From assembly GCF_000721075.1 (NCBI RefSeq), contig NZ_JOEQ01000032.1, positions 31,713 to 95,712 on the forward strand: a stretch of 64,000 nucleotides of DNA, given 5' to 3'. The DNA is from Streptosporangium amethystogenes (GTDB lineage Bacteria > Actinomycetota > Actinomycetes > Streptosporangiales > Streptosporangiaceae). The translations under genes and the position numbers were made by a program. The notes below the pieces were generated by a model. The model was not told where the DNA came from and made no database searches. It worked only from the letters and a program-made list of their open reading frames with translations. This document shows, piece after piece, positions 24,769-33,676 of this stretch. Position 1 is the first letter of the stretch. Each line of letters starts with the position of its first letter.

Positions 24769-25328
24769 TCGAGGAGCTGCTGCCGGCCGCCGTCGTCACG
24801 GCCGAGGCCTTCGACGACCCGCCAGAGCTCGGGCTGCCGCCGGGCCCGATCCTCAAGGACCAGTGTGGTGCTCCGCGGTGGCCTGAAGGGGTGGTGGGCA
24901 GCATCACGCACTGTGTCGGCTACCGCGCGGCGGTGGTGGCGCGGCGCTCGACCCTGGCCACCGTGGGAGTCGACGCCGAGCCGAACGAGCCGCTGCCGGC
25001 CAACGTGCTGGAGCTGGTGGCCTCGGCCGCCGAGCAGGCCAGGCTCGCCGGCCTCACGGCGGCGATTCCCGGCGTGGCCTGGGACCGGCTGCTGTTCAGC
25101 GCCAAGGAGTCGGTCTACAAGGCGTGGTTCCCGCTGACCGGGCTCTTCCTCGACTTCGACGGCGCGGACATCACCTTCGGCCACGACCTCGATGGCGGGA
25201 TCGGGCGGTTCACCACCCGGTTGCTCGTGCTCGGCCCGATCGTGAAGGGGAAGCGGCTCGACGTCTTCGCCGGCCGCTTCGCCGTACGGGATGGGCTGGT
25301 GCTCACCGCGGTGGCGGAACCAGCCTGA
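24765..25328 (+). CDS. 4'-Phosphopantetheinyl transferase (EntD/Sfp-like), internally shortened
   Basis: A 187-aa protein that should convert apo carrier domains to the holo form. It has VGSITHC (about 46), GVDAEP with the Mg-binding Asp/Glu pair (about 67) and FSAKESVYKAW (about 108). Family members are usually near 220 aa. Here the stretch with the conserved KRRxEFxxGRxCAR block, which should lie between EAFDDPPE and LGLPPGPIL, is absent although the reading frame continues. That segment helps bind CoA, so the enzyme may be impaired. It overlaps the phosphoesterase by ATGA and the convergent acylase by 26 bp. Confidence 0.82.
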   Translation: MIEELLPAAVVTAEAFDDPPELGLPPGPILKDQCGAPRWPEGVVGSITHCVGYRAAVVARRSTLATVGVDAEPNEPLPANVLELVASAAEQARLAGLTAAIPGVAWDRLLFSAKESVYKAWFPLTGLFLDFDGADITFGHDLDGGIGRFTTRLLVLGPIVKGKRLDVFAGRFAVRDGLVLTAVAEPA

Positions 25329-27879
25329 GCGTGTTCTCGGCCAGCGACTCCACCCGCTCGCGTGACCACACCATCGGGGCCGTGCGGCCGGTGCGCCACA
25401 GCTCCAGCTGGTCACCGTAGTTGGCGTGGAAGGCATGGCCGGAGTTGCCGGAGAGCTGGGACCAGGCCGAGCCGTCCAGGTTGGCCAGGTCCACGATCAT
25501 CCGCATGGAGGGCACGAAGTCGACCTCGTAGCCCTGCTCCGGCGTCCAGCCCGTGGCGTTGACGATGTCCGCGCCGCCGGCCGCCGCCACCGGGGAGAGG
25601 TTGAAGAGCCACTCGACCGGCGCGATGCCGGACTCACCGAAGGTGGCGTTCCGCAGCGTCAGTGTGTGGAGATCACCCCATCGCCAGTCCTTCGGCTCGT
25701 CGCCGAGCAGTTCGGTCAGCTCGGTGGTCGCCTCGTTCATCGCGGTCACGAGCATGTCGTTCATCGACTCGGCCTTCGGCGTCGTCCTGTCGTCCCACCA
25801 CGGCGAGGACGGCTTGCCGAGCAGCGGCCGGAGGATCTCCCACGAACCGTCGCCGCTGGCCGGCTTCTGGCCCTCCGGCACCTCGTCGAAGGTCCGCAGC
25901 AGCAGGTGCCGCAGGGTGGCGTTGTAGAAGGCGGCGGCGGCCGAGTCAGCCGGCTGCTGGAAGTCCCAGCCGCGCAGCAGCTCGCGGGCCGGCGCCGAAG
26001 CGCCGCTCAGGCCCTGGGCCGCCAGCAGGACCGGCACCAGCTCCGGCGCGAAGCCGTTGCGGTTGTCGAACTGCATCTCCCGCATGTCGTCCAGGTCGAG
26101 CTTCCCGCGGGCCGCGCGTTCGGCGATCAGGTCGAACACCCGCTGGCTGCGGTAGCCGTACGACCAGTCGGCGGTGAGGTAGGGGCCCTTGTCCGGCCTG
26201 GTGACCGCCTGGTTGGCGGTGACGATCACGCCGCCGGGCGGGTTGTACTGCTGAGGCAGCTCGGCGAAGGGCACATAACCCTTCCAGTCGTAGGCGGGAT
26301 CCCAGCCCAGAGCGGGCCACTGGCCGTCGCCCTTGCCTCTGACCGGCACGCGGCCCGGGGCCTGGTAGCCGATGTTGCCGTCCACGTCGGCGTAGACGAG
26401 GTTCTGGGAAGGCACGTCGAACAGGGCGGCCGCGGCTCGGAAGTCCTCCCAGTCCGCCGCCCGGTTGAGTGCGAAGATCGCCTCCACGGTGCGGCCGGGA
26501 GTGAGTGCGGTCCAGCGCAACGCCACCCCGTAGGGGCTCTGCGAGGCGGCGGGAGGCACATTGGGAGCTTCCAGGTCGAGGCTGGGTGTGGGCTGCGGCG
26601 TGGCGGCCTGGTGGCTCGCGATCCCGAACAGCTCCGCCGACCGGTCCGACAGCAGCGGGCCGTGCTTGGAGGAGCGCACGGTGATGGGTACGGCTTCGCC
26701 GCCGGCGACCTTGATGACCTCCTGGCGGACGGTGAGGTCACGCCAGGCGGAGCCGCCGAGGTACCGGTCGCCGTCGATCTTCTCCAGGTAGAGATCGGTG
26801 ACGTCGGGAGCCAGGTTGGTCAGGCCCCAGGCGACGCGGTCGTTGTGGCCGATCATCACGCCGGGCAGGCCGGACAGGGTGAAGCCCTGGACGTTCAGCC
26901 GGCACTCGCAGTGCAGGCCGACCTGGTACCAGACGTTCGGCTGGGAAGGGCTCAGGTGCGGGTCGTTGGCCAGCAGCGGCTTGCCGGAGGCGGTCAGCGC
27001 GCCGCTGACCACCCAGGAGTTGGAGCCCACGCCGGCGCCGTTCGAGCTCAGCAGGCCGGGCAGGCCCGGCAGAGCTCGCAGCGCGGCCAGCGCCGGGGCC
27101 GCCTCCTGGTAAGCGCGACGCGGCGGGGTCGCGCCGGACATGACGGTGACCGGAGGCGTGCCGCCGTCGACGATCGGCCGGTTGCGGTCGTACGGGTAGG
27201 CCGGGAACAGCTCGCCGATCTGCGCGCGGCTGAGGCCGTGCGCGAGCAGCGACGCGCGGGCGACCTCGGCGCTCAGGTTGCTGCGCAGGTCCCACGCCAT
27301 CGCCTTGAGCCAGGCGATGGAGTCGATCGGGTCCCACGGAGCCACGGTGTAGCCGTCGTTCTGCAGGCCAAGGACGGTGTACTCCAAGCTCTTGGCGCCG
27401 GTCGCGTCGGGGCCGCCGTTGTCGGCGATCCAGGCGTTGACCCCGTCGGCGTAAGCCTGGAAGTAGCCGCGGGCCTCCGGGGAGATGAGCCGCCACTCCT
27501 GCTCGGCCACCTGCCGCCAGCCCAAAGTGCGGAAGAAGGCGTCGGTGCTGACCAGCGAGCCGCCGAACAGCTCCGACAGGCGGCCGGAGGTCAGGTGGCG
27601 GCGGTAGTCCATCTCCCAGAAACGATCCTGCGCGGTGACGTAACCCTGGGCCTTGAACAGGTCGGCCTCGGTGCGCGCGTAGATCTGAGGCACGCCGTGC
27701 CCGTCGCGGAGGACCTTCACCTCCGCGGACAGGCCGGCCAGCGTCAGCGTGCCCTCGTACTGCGGGAACGGGCGGCGCACTGTCCACACGCCCAGCACCG
27801 CGCCGGTGAGGGAGAGGACCACCACCAGGATCAGGCCCCATCGTGCCACCCGCCGGAGCCGGCCGCGCTTTTCTCGCAT
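25303..27879 (-). CDS. Penicillin-acylase-family N-terminal-nucleophile amidohydrolase, exported
   Basis: About 858 aa from ATG 27879. A basic N-terminus and one hydrophobic segment (about 10-33) form a signal anchor or signal peptide. GVGSNSWVVSG near 290-300 is the autocleavage site that frees the catalytic Ser of the beta chain, and NDPHLSPSQPNVWY follows as in other family members. These enzymes hydrolyse amide bonds of acylated antibiotics or lipids. At the edge of an NRPS cluster it could remove an acyl group during maturation outside the membrane, or inactivate a product. It may be co-transcribed with the 2OG oxygenase 5 bp upstream. Confidence 0.88.
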   Translation of the reverse strand: MREKRGRLRRVARWGLILVVVLSLTGAVLGVWTVRRPFPQYEGTLTLAGLSAEVKVLRDGHGVPQIYARTEADLFKAQGYVTAQDRFWEMDYRRHLTSGRLSELFGGSLVSTDAFFRTLGWRQVAEQEWRLISPEARGYFQAYADGVNAWIADNGGPDATGAKSLEYTVLGLQNDGYTVAPWDPIDSIAWLKAMAWDLRSNLSAEVARASLLAHGLSRAQIGELFPAYPYDRNRPIVDGGTPPVTVMSGATPPRRAYQEAAPALAALRALPGLPGLLSSNGAGVGSNSWVVSGALTASGKPLLANDPHLSPSQPNVWYQVGLHCECRLNVQGFTLSGLPGVMIGHNDRVAWGLTNLAPDVTDLYLEKIDGDRYLGGSAWRDLTVRQEVIKVAGGEAVPITVRSSKHGPLLSDRSAELFGIASHQAATPQPTPSLDLEAPNVPPAASQSPYGVALRWTALTPGRTVEAIFALNRAADWEDFRAAAALFDVPSQNLVYADVDGNIGYQAPGRVPVRGKGDGQWPALGWDPAYDWKGYVPFAELPQQYNPPGGVIVTANQAVTRPDKGPYLTADWSYGYRSQRVFDLIAERAARGKLDLDDMREMQFDNRNGFAPELVPVLLAAQGLSGASAPARELLRGWDFQQPADSAAAAFYNATLRHLLLRTFDEVPEGQKPASGDGSWEILRPLLGKPSSPWWDDRTTPKAESMNDMLVTAMNEATTELTELLGDEPKDWRWGDLHTLTLRNATFGESGIAPVEWLFNLSPVAAAGGADIVNATGWTPEQGYEVDFVPSMRMIVDLANLDGSAWSQLSGNSGHAFHANYGDQLELWRTGRTAPMVWSRERVESLAENTLRLVPPPR

Positions 27880-27884
27880 GACGG

Positions 27885-28544
27885 TTACGGCCGGCCGTAC
27901 AGGTACTCGTTGAGGTCCTGCGGCCGTGTCATCTCCGGGCACTCGTCGGTGTAGTAGTTCATGCCGACCGCCATGCGCAGCCCGGGCTCGCGCAGCTGGC
28001 GCACGTAGTGCGGGAAGCGCCGCGCGTCGAAGAAGACGATGTGCCCGGCCACCGGGTAGAGGATCGAGCAGTCCTCGTCGACCTCCTCGACCGACTGGAC
28101 CCGGTCGTCGTTGGCCACCACGAGCTCGCCGCCGGTGCCACGGGGGTGGTCAGTGACGTAGAGGAGCGCTTCGACGGGGTTGGTGTCCACGTGGCACTCG
28201 TAGCGGTCGCCGCCTTCCTGGACGTTCATGACGACCGCGTAGCGCCGGTCCTCGGTCGGATAGATCCGCCGACCGGTCGCACTCTCGTACAACTCGCGGA
28301 AGTAGCCTCGGTACAGGTCGATCAGCCAGGGCAGGCGGTCCCACATCAGGTGACCCCGTACGGTCATGATCTGCAGGGATTTCACCTCGGGACCTTCCCG
28401 GGAGGTGGAGTGCGGCGGGACCAGGTGCTTGGTGATTCGGTCGTTGCGGGCGACCTTCTCGATCTCCTCGCGCCAGCCGGTGGGCAGCGTGGAGGTGACA
28501 TCGAAGCTCAACCAATTGAACCGATTAGCCGAGAACATGTGCAT
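27885..28544 (-). CDS. 2-Oxoglutarate/Fe(II)-dependent oxygenase
   Basis: A 219-aa protein with a jelly-roll oxygenase signature: H-x-D in YECHVDTN (about 138-140), distal His in FFDARRFPHYV (about 188) and R in LRMAVG (about 201) for 2-oxoglutarate. The family (PKHD-type fold) hydroxylates varied substrates. It lies immediately upstream of the acylase gene and is the third Fe/2OG enzyme of the cluster. ATG 28544 and ATG 28538 are both possible; neither has a strong ribosome site. Substrate unknown. Confidence 0.8.
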   Translation of the reverse strand: MHMFSANRFNWLSFDVTSTLPTGWREEIEKVARNDRITKHLVPPHSTSREGPEVKSLQIMTVRGHLMWDRLPWLIDLYRGYFRELYESATGRRIYPTEDRRYAVVMNVQEGGDRYECHVDTNPVEALLYVTDHPRGTGGELVVANDDRVQSVEEVDEDCSILYPVAGHIVFFDARRFPHYVRQLREPGLRMAVGMNYYTDECPEMTRPQDLNEYLYGRP

Positions 28545-28668
28545 ATCGTGGCCGACGATCCAGCTGAAGACCGTTCCCCGCTTTAGGGGACGCCTGAGGT
28601 GAGAAGCGGTCGGCTAGAGTGCTTCGGGACTGCTTCGGGACGATGGGCCTCTGGAAGGGGCGCCGACG

Positions 28669-29259
28669 ATGATCGTAGCTCTACCCGCCAACGAAGTGAG
28701 CTGGGAAAACCTGCAGACGGTCTTCGGCAAGCGTGGCGAGGCAGCCCAGTGCCAGTGCCAGCGGTACAAGATCCGGCATGTCGAGTGGTTCAACCACACT
28801 CTCGCCGACCGCAAGCACCGCCTGCGCGAGCAGACCGACTGCGGATATCCCGGCTCCGGCACGACCAGCGGGCTGGTGGCCTTCCTCGACGACGAGCCGG
28901 TCGGCTGGTGCGCAGTCGAGCCCCGCACCGAGTATCCACGGCTGCTCGACACCCGGGTCCCCTGGCTGGACCGCGACGAGGACGTCAAGGATGCCGGCGT
29001 GTGGGCGGTCACCTGCTTCTTCACCAGGGCCGGTTACCGCCGGCGAGGAGTCAGCGGAGCCCTCGCCCACGCCGCGGTCGAGTTCGCCCGCAAGGCTGGA
29101 GCCCGCGCGCTGGAGGGTTATCCGATGCTGACCTCGGAGGGACGGGACGTGCCCTGGGGTGAGCTTCACGTGGGCAGTCGCAGCATCTTCGTAGAGGCCG
29201 GATTCCGCGAGATCGCTAAGCCCACACCCAGGCGGGTCGTGATGAGGATCGACTTCTAG
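28669..29259 (+). CDS. GNAT-family N-acetyltransferase
   Basis: A 196-aa protein with the acetyl-CoA-binding motif A in RAGYRRRGVSGALAHAAV (about 122-139) and the C-terminal ELHVGSRSIFVEAGF typical of the domain. It diverges from the 2OG oxygenase, with a 124-bp gap that probably holds both promoters. It may be a resistance or housekeeping acetyltransferase; nothing ties it firmly to the NRPS cluster. Confidence 0.82.
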   Translation: MIVALPANEVSWENLQTVFGKRGEAAQCQCQRYKIRHVEWFNHTLADRKHRLREQTDCGYPGSGTTSGLVAFLDDEPVGWCAVEPRTEYPRLLDTRVPWLDRDEDVKDAGVWAVTCFFTRAGYRRRGVSGALAHAAVEFARKAGARALEGYPMLTSEGRDVPWGELHVGSRSIFVEAGFREIAKPTPRRVVMRIDF

Positions 29260-29265
29260 AGACTT

Positions 29266-30426
29266 CTAGAGCTTGCGCACCATCTCGAAGCGTTCGGCGA
29301 GGTCGGCGAAGACGTCGCCGGTCAGGTTGCCGACGCTCACCCGGATCATCCCCTGGTCGCCCGGGACGAAGGCCGTTCCCGGGATGACCAGGGTGTCGAG
29401 GCGGATCGCGAGGTCGCGGACGACCTCCTCGGTGGGCCGCCCGGCGAACGGATGCCTCACCCACCCGAAGAACCCGCCCACCGACACGAGCTCGAACCCG
29501 CCCGGCCGCGCGGCCATCGCCTCGGCGAAGCCACGCCGCCTGGCGGCCAGCTCGCCAGCCCGCTCACGCCGCCACTGCGCAGCCCCGGTCAGCCCGGCCC
29601 AGGCGGCCTCCTGCCCGATCCTCGGCGCGCAGATCGCCACGCAGTCGAGCAGCTTCAGCACCTCGCGGTTGACCTCCGGCGAGGCCACCAGGGCCCCGAC
29701 CCGATAGCCGGGCAGCGCGAAGTCCTTGGAGAAGCTGTGCAGGCTGACCACCGTCTCGCCCCAGCCCGGATCGGCGAAGAGCTTGTGCGCGGGCTCCTCG
29801 GTGTCGCGGAAGGAGCGGTAGGTCTCATCCAGGATCAGCGCGATCCCCTTGCGCGCGGCGAACTCCGCGAACTCCGCGATCACCTCCGGAGCGAGCGTCA
29901 CGCCGCTCGGGTTGCCCGGCGTGATCAGCACGATCGCCCGCGTCCGCGAGCCGACCAGCGTCTCGGCACGTTCCACCGTCGGCACCAGGTCCGGGCCCGA
30001 CTGTAGGTAGACCGGCTGGATCCCGGTCAGCCGCAGCCACATGTCGTGGTTGGGATAGAAGGGCAAGGCCAGGATGATCTCGTCACCCGCCTCCGCCAGC
30101 GCGGCGGCGATCAGACAGAACGCCTGGTTGCAGCCGGCGGTCACGATGACGTTCTCCTCGCCGATCCGCCCGCCGTACGCCTGGGTGAGCTCCTCCGCGA
30201 ACCGCTGCCGCAGCCGTGGCAGACCGGCGATCTCCACGTAGGCCCCGCCGTCCGCCTGCCGCGCGACCGAAGCCACGTGCTCGACCACCGCCGGCGCGGT
30301 GGGGTACGGCGGAGCCCCCTGCGCCAGGTCGAGCAGATCGCGTTCCTTGCACCGTTGGTCCAGGAGGAGATAGGCCGCGTCGAAAGGGGAGTCGATCTGC
30401 TGGCGCGTTCGCGGGTTCAGTCGCAT
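29266..30426 (-). CDS. Class I/II pyridoxal-phosphate aminotransferase
   Basis: A 386-aa AspC-like protein: TPGNPSGV (about 168), ILDETYRSF with the PLP-binding Asp (about 193) and LHSFSKDFALPGYRVG with the Schiff-base lysine (about 229). It converges on the GNAT gene with only a 6-bp gap. The window offers no specific substrate clue. It may belong to core metabolism just outside the cluster. Confidence 0.85.
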   Translation of the reverse strand: MRLNPRTRQQIDSPFDAAYLLLDQRCKERDLLDLAQGAPPYPTAPAVVEHVASVARQADGGAYVEIAGLPRLRQRFAEELTQAYGGRIGEENVIVTAGCNQAFCLIAAALAEAGDEIILALPFYPNHDMWLRLTGIQPVYLQSGPDLVPTVERAETLVGSRTRAIVLITPGNPSGVTLAPEVIAEFAEFAARKGIALILDETYRSFRDTEEPAHKLFADPGWGETVVSLHSFSKDFALPGYRVGALVASPEVNREVLKLLDCVAICAPRIGQEAAWAGLTGAAQWRRERAGELAARRRGFAEAMAARPGGFELVSVGGFFGWVRHPFAGRPTEEVVRDLAIRLDTLVIPGTAFVPGDQGMIRVSVGNLTGDVFADLAERFEMVRKL

Positions 30427-30544
30427 CAGATCAGCGTGGCTTCACTTGCCCGCCATGCGTATCCCCGATTCACGGGACACGCCGGAGGCACATGGAGCCC
30501 GCCGAACCCTCGACTCGATCAGAGGCCCTGAAGATAATGATCCA

Positions 30545-31291
30545 ATGGCACCTTCCGATGCGCAGGATCTGCAGGGCTCCTCCTTCACCGGCGCCGACCT
30601 GACCGGGTCGAGATTCCGTGACTGCGATATGCGCCAGGTAAGGATCATCTCTTCAGTCCTGGTCGACGTCTCCGTCTCCGGCGAGATCGAGAACTTCACC
30701 GTCAACGGCATCGACGTGACCGGATACGTGGCCGCCGAGCTCGACCGCCGCCATCCCGAGCGGGTTCTCGTGCGGGAGATGAAGACGGTCGCCGACCATC
30801 GCGAGGCGTGGCGGACGATCGAGACGCTCTGGGCCGAGACGATCGCGCGGGCCGAGCGCCTGCCCGAGCCGCTCCGGCACGAGCGGGTGGAAGAGGAGTG
30901 GTCCCTGGTGGAGACCCTCCGCCATCTCGTCTTCGCCACCGACCTGTGGGTCTCCCAGATCATCCTCGACCTCCCCTCTCCCCACTATTCCGCCGCCCTC
31001 CCGCCCGGCGACTACCCTTCCGAGGCGCTGCCGGAGCTCGACCTCGACGCCCGTCCGTCGTACGCGGAAGTCCTCGCGGTACGGCTGGCGCGGATGGCGC
31101 TCGTGCGCGACCTCCTCGACGACCTCACCGAGGACCGCCTCCACAGCGACTGCCCGGGAAGCCTCCCCTCCGCCTGGGACGAGCCCTCGCCCCCGGTGCA
31201 CGAAGCCCTGGCCGTCGTGATGGATGAGGAGATCGACCACCGGCGCTACGTCTTGCGCGATCTTGGAGCTCTGGAATCACGCCGCAGTTGA
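30545..31291 (+). CDS. DinB-like four-helix protein with pentapeptide-type N-terminus
   Basis: About 248 aa from ATG 30545. The start has pentapeptide-like repeats (SSFTGADLTGSRFRDCDM), and the rest is a helical DinB_2-type domain with histidines in EWSLVETLRHLVFATDLW and MDEEIDHRRYVLRDL that could bind a metal. DinB-fold proteins include thiol-dependent transferases. This two-part arrangement is common in actinomycetes but of unknown role. No strong ribosome site precedes the chosen start. Confidence 0.75.
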   Translation: MAPSDAQDLQGSSFTGADLTGSRFRDCDMRQVRIISSVLVDVSVSGEIENFTVNGIDVTGYVAAELDRRHPERVLVREMKTVADHREAWRTIETLWAETIARAERLPEPLRHERVEEEWSLVETLRHLVFATDLWVSQIILDLPSPHYSAALPPGDYPSEALPELDLDARPSYAEVLAVRLARMALVRDLLDDLTEDRLHSDCPGSLPSAWDEPSPPVHEALAVVMDEEIDHRRYVLRDLGALESRRS

Positions 31292-31304
31292 CCAATGGAG
31301 AGTC

Positions 31305-32630
31305 ATGCTGCTGTCGTCGTCGTCCGCCCCCGTAGCCGCCATCGCCTCGCACACGCTGCTCCTCTTCCTGTTACAGCTCGGCCTGCTGCTCCTGCTGGCG
31401 ATGGCCCTGGGCCGGCTCGCCGTGCGGCTGGGCATGCCGGCTCTCGTCGGCGAGCTGCTGGTCGGCGTCATCCTCGGCCCCTCCCTCCTGGCCTGGGCCG
31501 CTCCTGACTTCCAGCGCTGGCTCTTCCCCGCCCAGGCCGGACAGTTCCACCTGCTCGACGCCGTCGGACAGCTCGGCGTCCTCCTGCTGGTCGGACTGAC
31601 CGGCATGCACATGGACATGGGACTGGTCCGCAGGCGGGCCGGCACCGCCGCCGGGATCAGCCTCGGCGGCCTGATCGTGCCGCTCGGCCTGGGCATCGCC
31701 ACCGGATTCCTGTTCCCCGGGACGTTGGTACCGGACGGAGTCGACGTCACCGTCTTCGCGCTGTTCATGGGGGTGGCGATGTGCGTCAGCGCGATCCCGG
31801 TGATCGCCAAGACGCTGCTGGACATGAAGCTGCTGCACCGCAACATCGGCCAGCTCACGCTGACCGCCGGCATGATCGACGACGCCTTCGGCTGGTTGAT
31901 GTTGTCGGTCGTCAGCGCCATGGCGGTCAGCGCCATCTCCACCGGCACCGTGTTGTTCTCGGTGGCTTGCCTGCTGGCCATCGTCCTGTTCGCGTTAACG
32001 CTCGGCCGCCCGGTGGTCCGGGGAGCCCTGCGGGTCGCCGACAGATCCGGCGACTCCGCGCCGGTCATCGCGGTCGCCGTCGTGCTCGTCCTGCTGAGTT
32101 CGGCCGGGACCCACGCACTCGGCCTGGAGGCGGTCTTCGGCGCCTTCGTCGTCGGCATCCTGATCGGCACCGCGGGCCGGGAGTACCTGCCCAAGCTGGC
32201 TCCGCTGCGCACGGTCGTCCTGTCGGTGCTGGCTCCGATCTTCTTCGCCACGGCGGGCTTCCGGATGGACCTCACCTCGCTGCTCCAGCCCGAGGTGCTG
32301 CTCGCCGGCCTCGCCGTCCTCGCGGTTGCGATCATCGGCAAGTTCGTCGGCGTCTACGTCGGTGCCAGGCTCAGCAGGCTCAGCAACTGGGAGGCGCTCG
32401 CACTCGGCGCTGGCCTCAACGCTCGCGGCGTGATCGAGGTCGTGGTGGCCATGGTCGGCCTGCGGCTGGGCATCCTCAGCGTGGAGAGCTACACCATCGT
32501 GCTCCTGGTGGCGGTGGTGACCTCGCTGATGGCGCCGCCGATCCTGCGGGTGGCGATGGCCAGGGTGGAGACGACCGCGGAGGAGCAGCTGCGCGAGGCG
32601 GAACACCGGGCCTGGTCCAGCTCTGGCTGA
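31305..32630 (+). CDS. Cation/proton antiporter (CPA2, KefB-like)
   Basis: A 441-aa integral membrane protein with 11-13 hydrophobic helices and motifs of the Na+/H+ exchanger domain (GELLVGVILGPSLL, AGMIDDAFGWLML with the paired acids, GAGLNARGVIEVVVA). ATG 31305 follows GGAG. It exchanges a monovalent cation for protons across the cell membrane. It is the last ordinary gene before the mosaic region. Confidence 0.87.
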   Translation: MLLSSSSAPVAAIASHTLLLFLLQLGLLLLLAMALGRLAVRLGMPALVGELLVGVILGPSLLAWAAPDFQRWLFPAQAGQFHLLDAVGQLGVLLLVGLTGMHMDMGLVRRRAGTAAGISLGGLIVPLGLGIATGFLFPGTLVPDGVDVTVFALFMGVAMCVSAIPVIAKTLLDMKLLHRNIGQLTLTAGMIDDAFGWLMLSVVSAMAVSAISTGTVLFSVACLLAIVLFALTLGRPVVRGALRVADRSGDSAPVIAVAVVLVLLSSAGTHALGLEAVFGAFVVGILIGTAGREYLPKLAPLRTVVLSVLAPIFFATAGFRMDLTSLLQPEVLLAGLAVLAVAIIGKFVGVYVGARLSRLSNWEALALGAGLNARGVIEVVVAMVGLRLGILSVESYTIVLLVAVVTSLMAPPILRVAMARVETTAEEQLREAEHRAWSSSG

Positions 32631-32634
32631 GCGC

Positions 32635-32825
32635 TTGCTTGGCGGTAGCCGTACCGACAACACTGATCCTGCGTCCCAGCTCGGTACGGCTCGCACTCCC
32701 GCTTGGCGCTACGCCATAGGCATATTTGGCACGTCGATCCCGATCAACATGATCAAGGGATCGATGATCCTCTACTACGTAGACATTCTCGGGCTCGACG
32801 TGCGCGCTTACGGCGTGGTCCGGTC
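32635..32825 (+). pseudogene. 5' fragment of a GPH/MFS_2-type sugar transporter
   Basis: The translation TPAWRYAIGIFGTSIPIN followed by MIKGSMILYYVDILGL matches the N-terminal helix region of glycoside-pentoside-hexuronide cation symporters. Similarity stops after about 62 codons, near 32815-32825, where the frame runs into unrelated sequence and a stop. The rest of the transporter is not in this window. The break marks the left edge of the accessory region. Confidence 0.6.
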
Positions 32826-33080
32826 CGTACCACAGCCCGCGCGGTGACCGTTGGAATCGGGCACGATATAGATGCCGAGCATCGAGGTGGCGTACTCGGC
32901 GTCGATGGCGTAGCCGTCGTCATGGCGGTCGCAGACCGTGATGTGGCTGCGGTCGGCCGAGACACGCACACTGCCGGCCGGCGTCTCATAGAGCCAGCCA
33001 GAGGATGGCGAAGCGGCTGATGCAGAGCCGCTGAGCAGGCCCAGCACGGCGCTTCCCAACAGTCCCGTGTCGTCATCGGC
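32808..33080 (-). pseudogene. Fragment of a small exported protein
   Basis: In one minus-strand frame a hydrophobic GSAVLGLLSGSASAAS stretch resembles a signal-peptide core and cleavage site. It is followed by about 55 residues (GWLYETPAGSVRVSADRSH onward) with two cysteines. There is no convincing start codon and the C-terminus runs into the truncated transporter, so both ends look cut. No family recognised. The 240 bp between the transporter fragment and 33099 hold nothing else I can support. Confidence 0.3.
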
Positions 33081-33098
33081 TGCGAGGTGGACCGCTGC

Positions 33099-33368
33099 AT
33101 GACGCGCATCTCGATGCCGGTTGACAGCGTCGCCGAGGCTCGCGCTCTGCTCTCCAGCCACCACTACGGCTGGTACCTGGCCCGCCGCGCCGACGGCCGC
33201 CTCGTCGACGGCTGCCAATGGCACCTCGGCAGCTGCTGCATCCAGCACGCCCACCGCCCCAGCTACACGCTGGATCCCACCGCCGTACTGCCCGGCGACG
33301 TCGACCACCCCGCCGAACCTGGACACGCCGACCAGCTCGACCTGTTCGCCTTCATGGAGGCAGCGTGA
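33099..33368 (+). CDS. Hypothetical protein, first of a coupled small-gene run
   Basis: An 89-aa protein. ATG 33099 is preceded by GAGGTGG at about 9 nt. It is rich in His and Cys in the middle (DGCQWHLGSCCIQHAHR) and acidic at the end. The stop overlaps the next GTG. No family recognised; the compact overlapping organisation is typical of integrative-element or phage-type gene blocks in actinomycetes. Confidence 0.55.
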   Translation: MTRISMPVDSVAEARALLSSHHYGWYLARRADGRLVDGCQWHLGSCCIQHAHRPSYTLDPTAVLPGDVDHPAEPGHADQLDLFAFMEAA

Positions 33369-33676
33369 TCGTCCTGCCCGATCTCAGCCACGTCGATCCC
33401 GCAAAGCTTCAGCGTGGCCACATCGTCCGCCTGGCCGAATCGGAGATCCTGAGCGCCGGCGACGCGTACGGCCTCGTGCGCGCCAAGAAGCACTTCGGAG
33501 GTGGCTACTGGCGGATCCGCTGGGACCTGCTCAGCCTCCCCGAACCCGGCTGGCCGAGCACTGGCATCCTGCACGTCCGCGTCGGCCTCGTGCCGTGCGT
33601 GTCCCAGGAGCAGTGGCGGCAGATGCCGCGCAGCCCCTACCCCGTGCGCAGAAGCAACGAAGGAGAAAAACCATGA
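33365..33676 (+). CDS. Hypothetical protein
   Basis: 103 aa from GTG 33365 (GTGA overlap with the preceding stop). The sequence is compact and beta-rich (RGHIVRLAESEILSAGDAYG, then WRIRWDLLSLP), with no membrane segment or recognised motif. The GAAGGAG serving the next gene lies within its last codons, supporting a coupled operon. Confidence 0.55.
   Translation: MIVLPDLSHVDPAKLQRGHIVRLAESEILSAGDAYGLVRAKKHFGGGYWRIRWDLLSLPEPGWPSTGILHVRVGLVPCVSQEQWRQMPRSPYPVRRSNEGEKP

Noticed and set aside
27885..28544. Assignment of the 2OG oxygenase as VioC-like arginine hydroxylase
   Set aside because: Its HxD and distal motifs fit a PKHD-type fold rather than the clavaminate-synthase-like VioC group; substrate left open.
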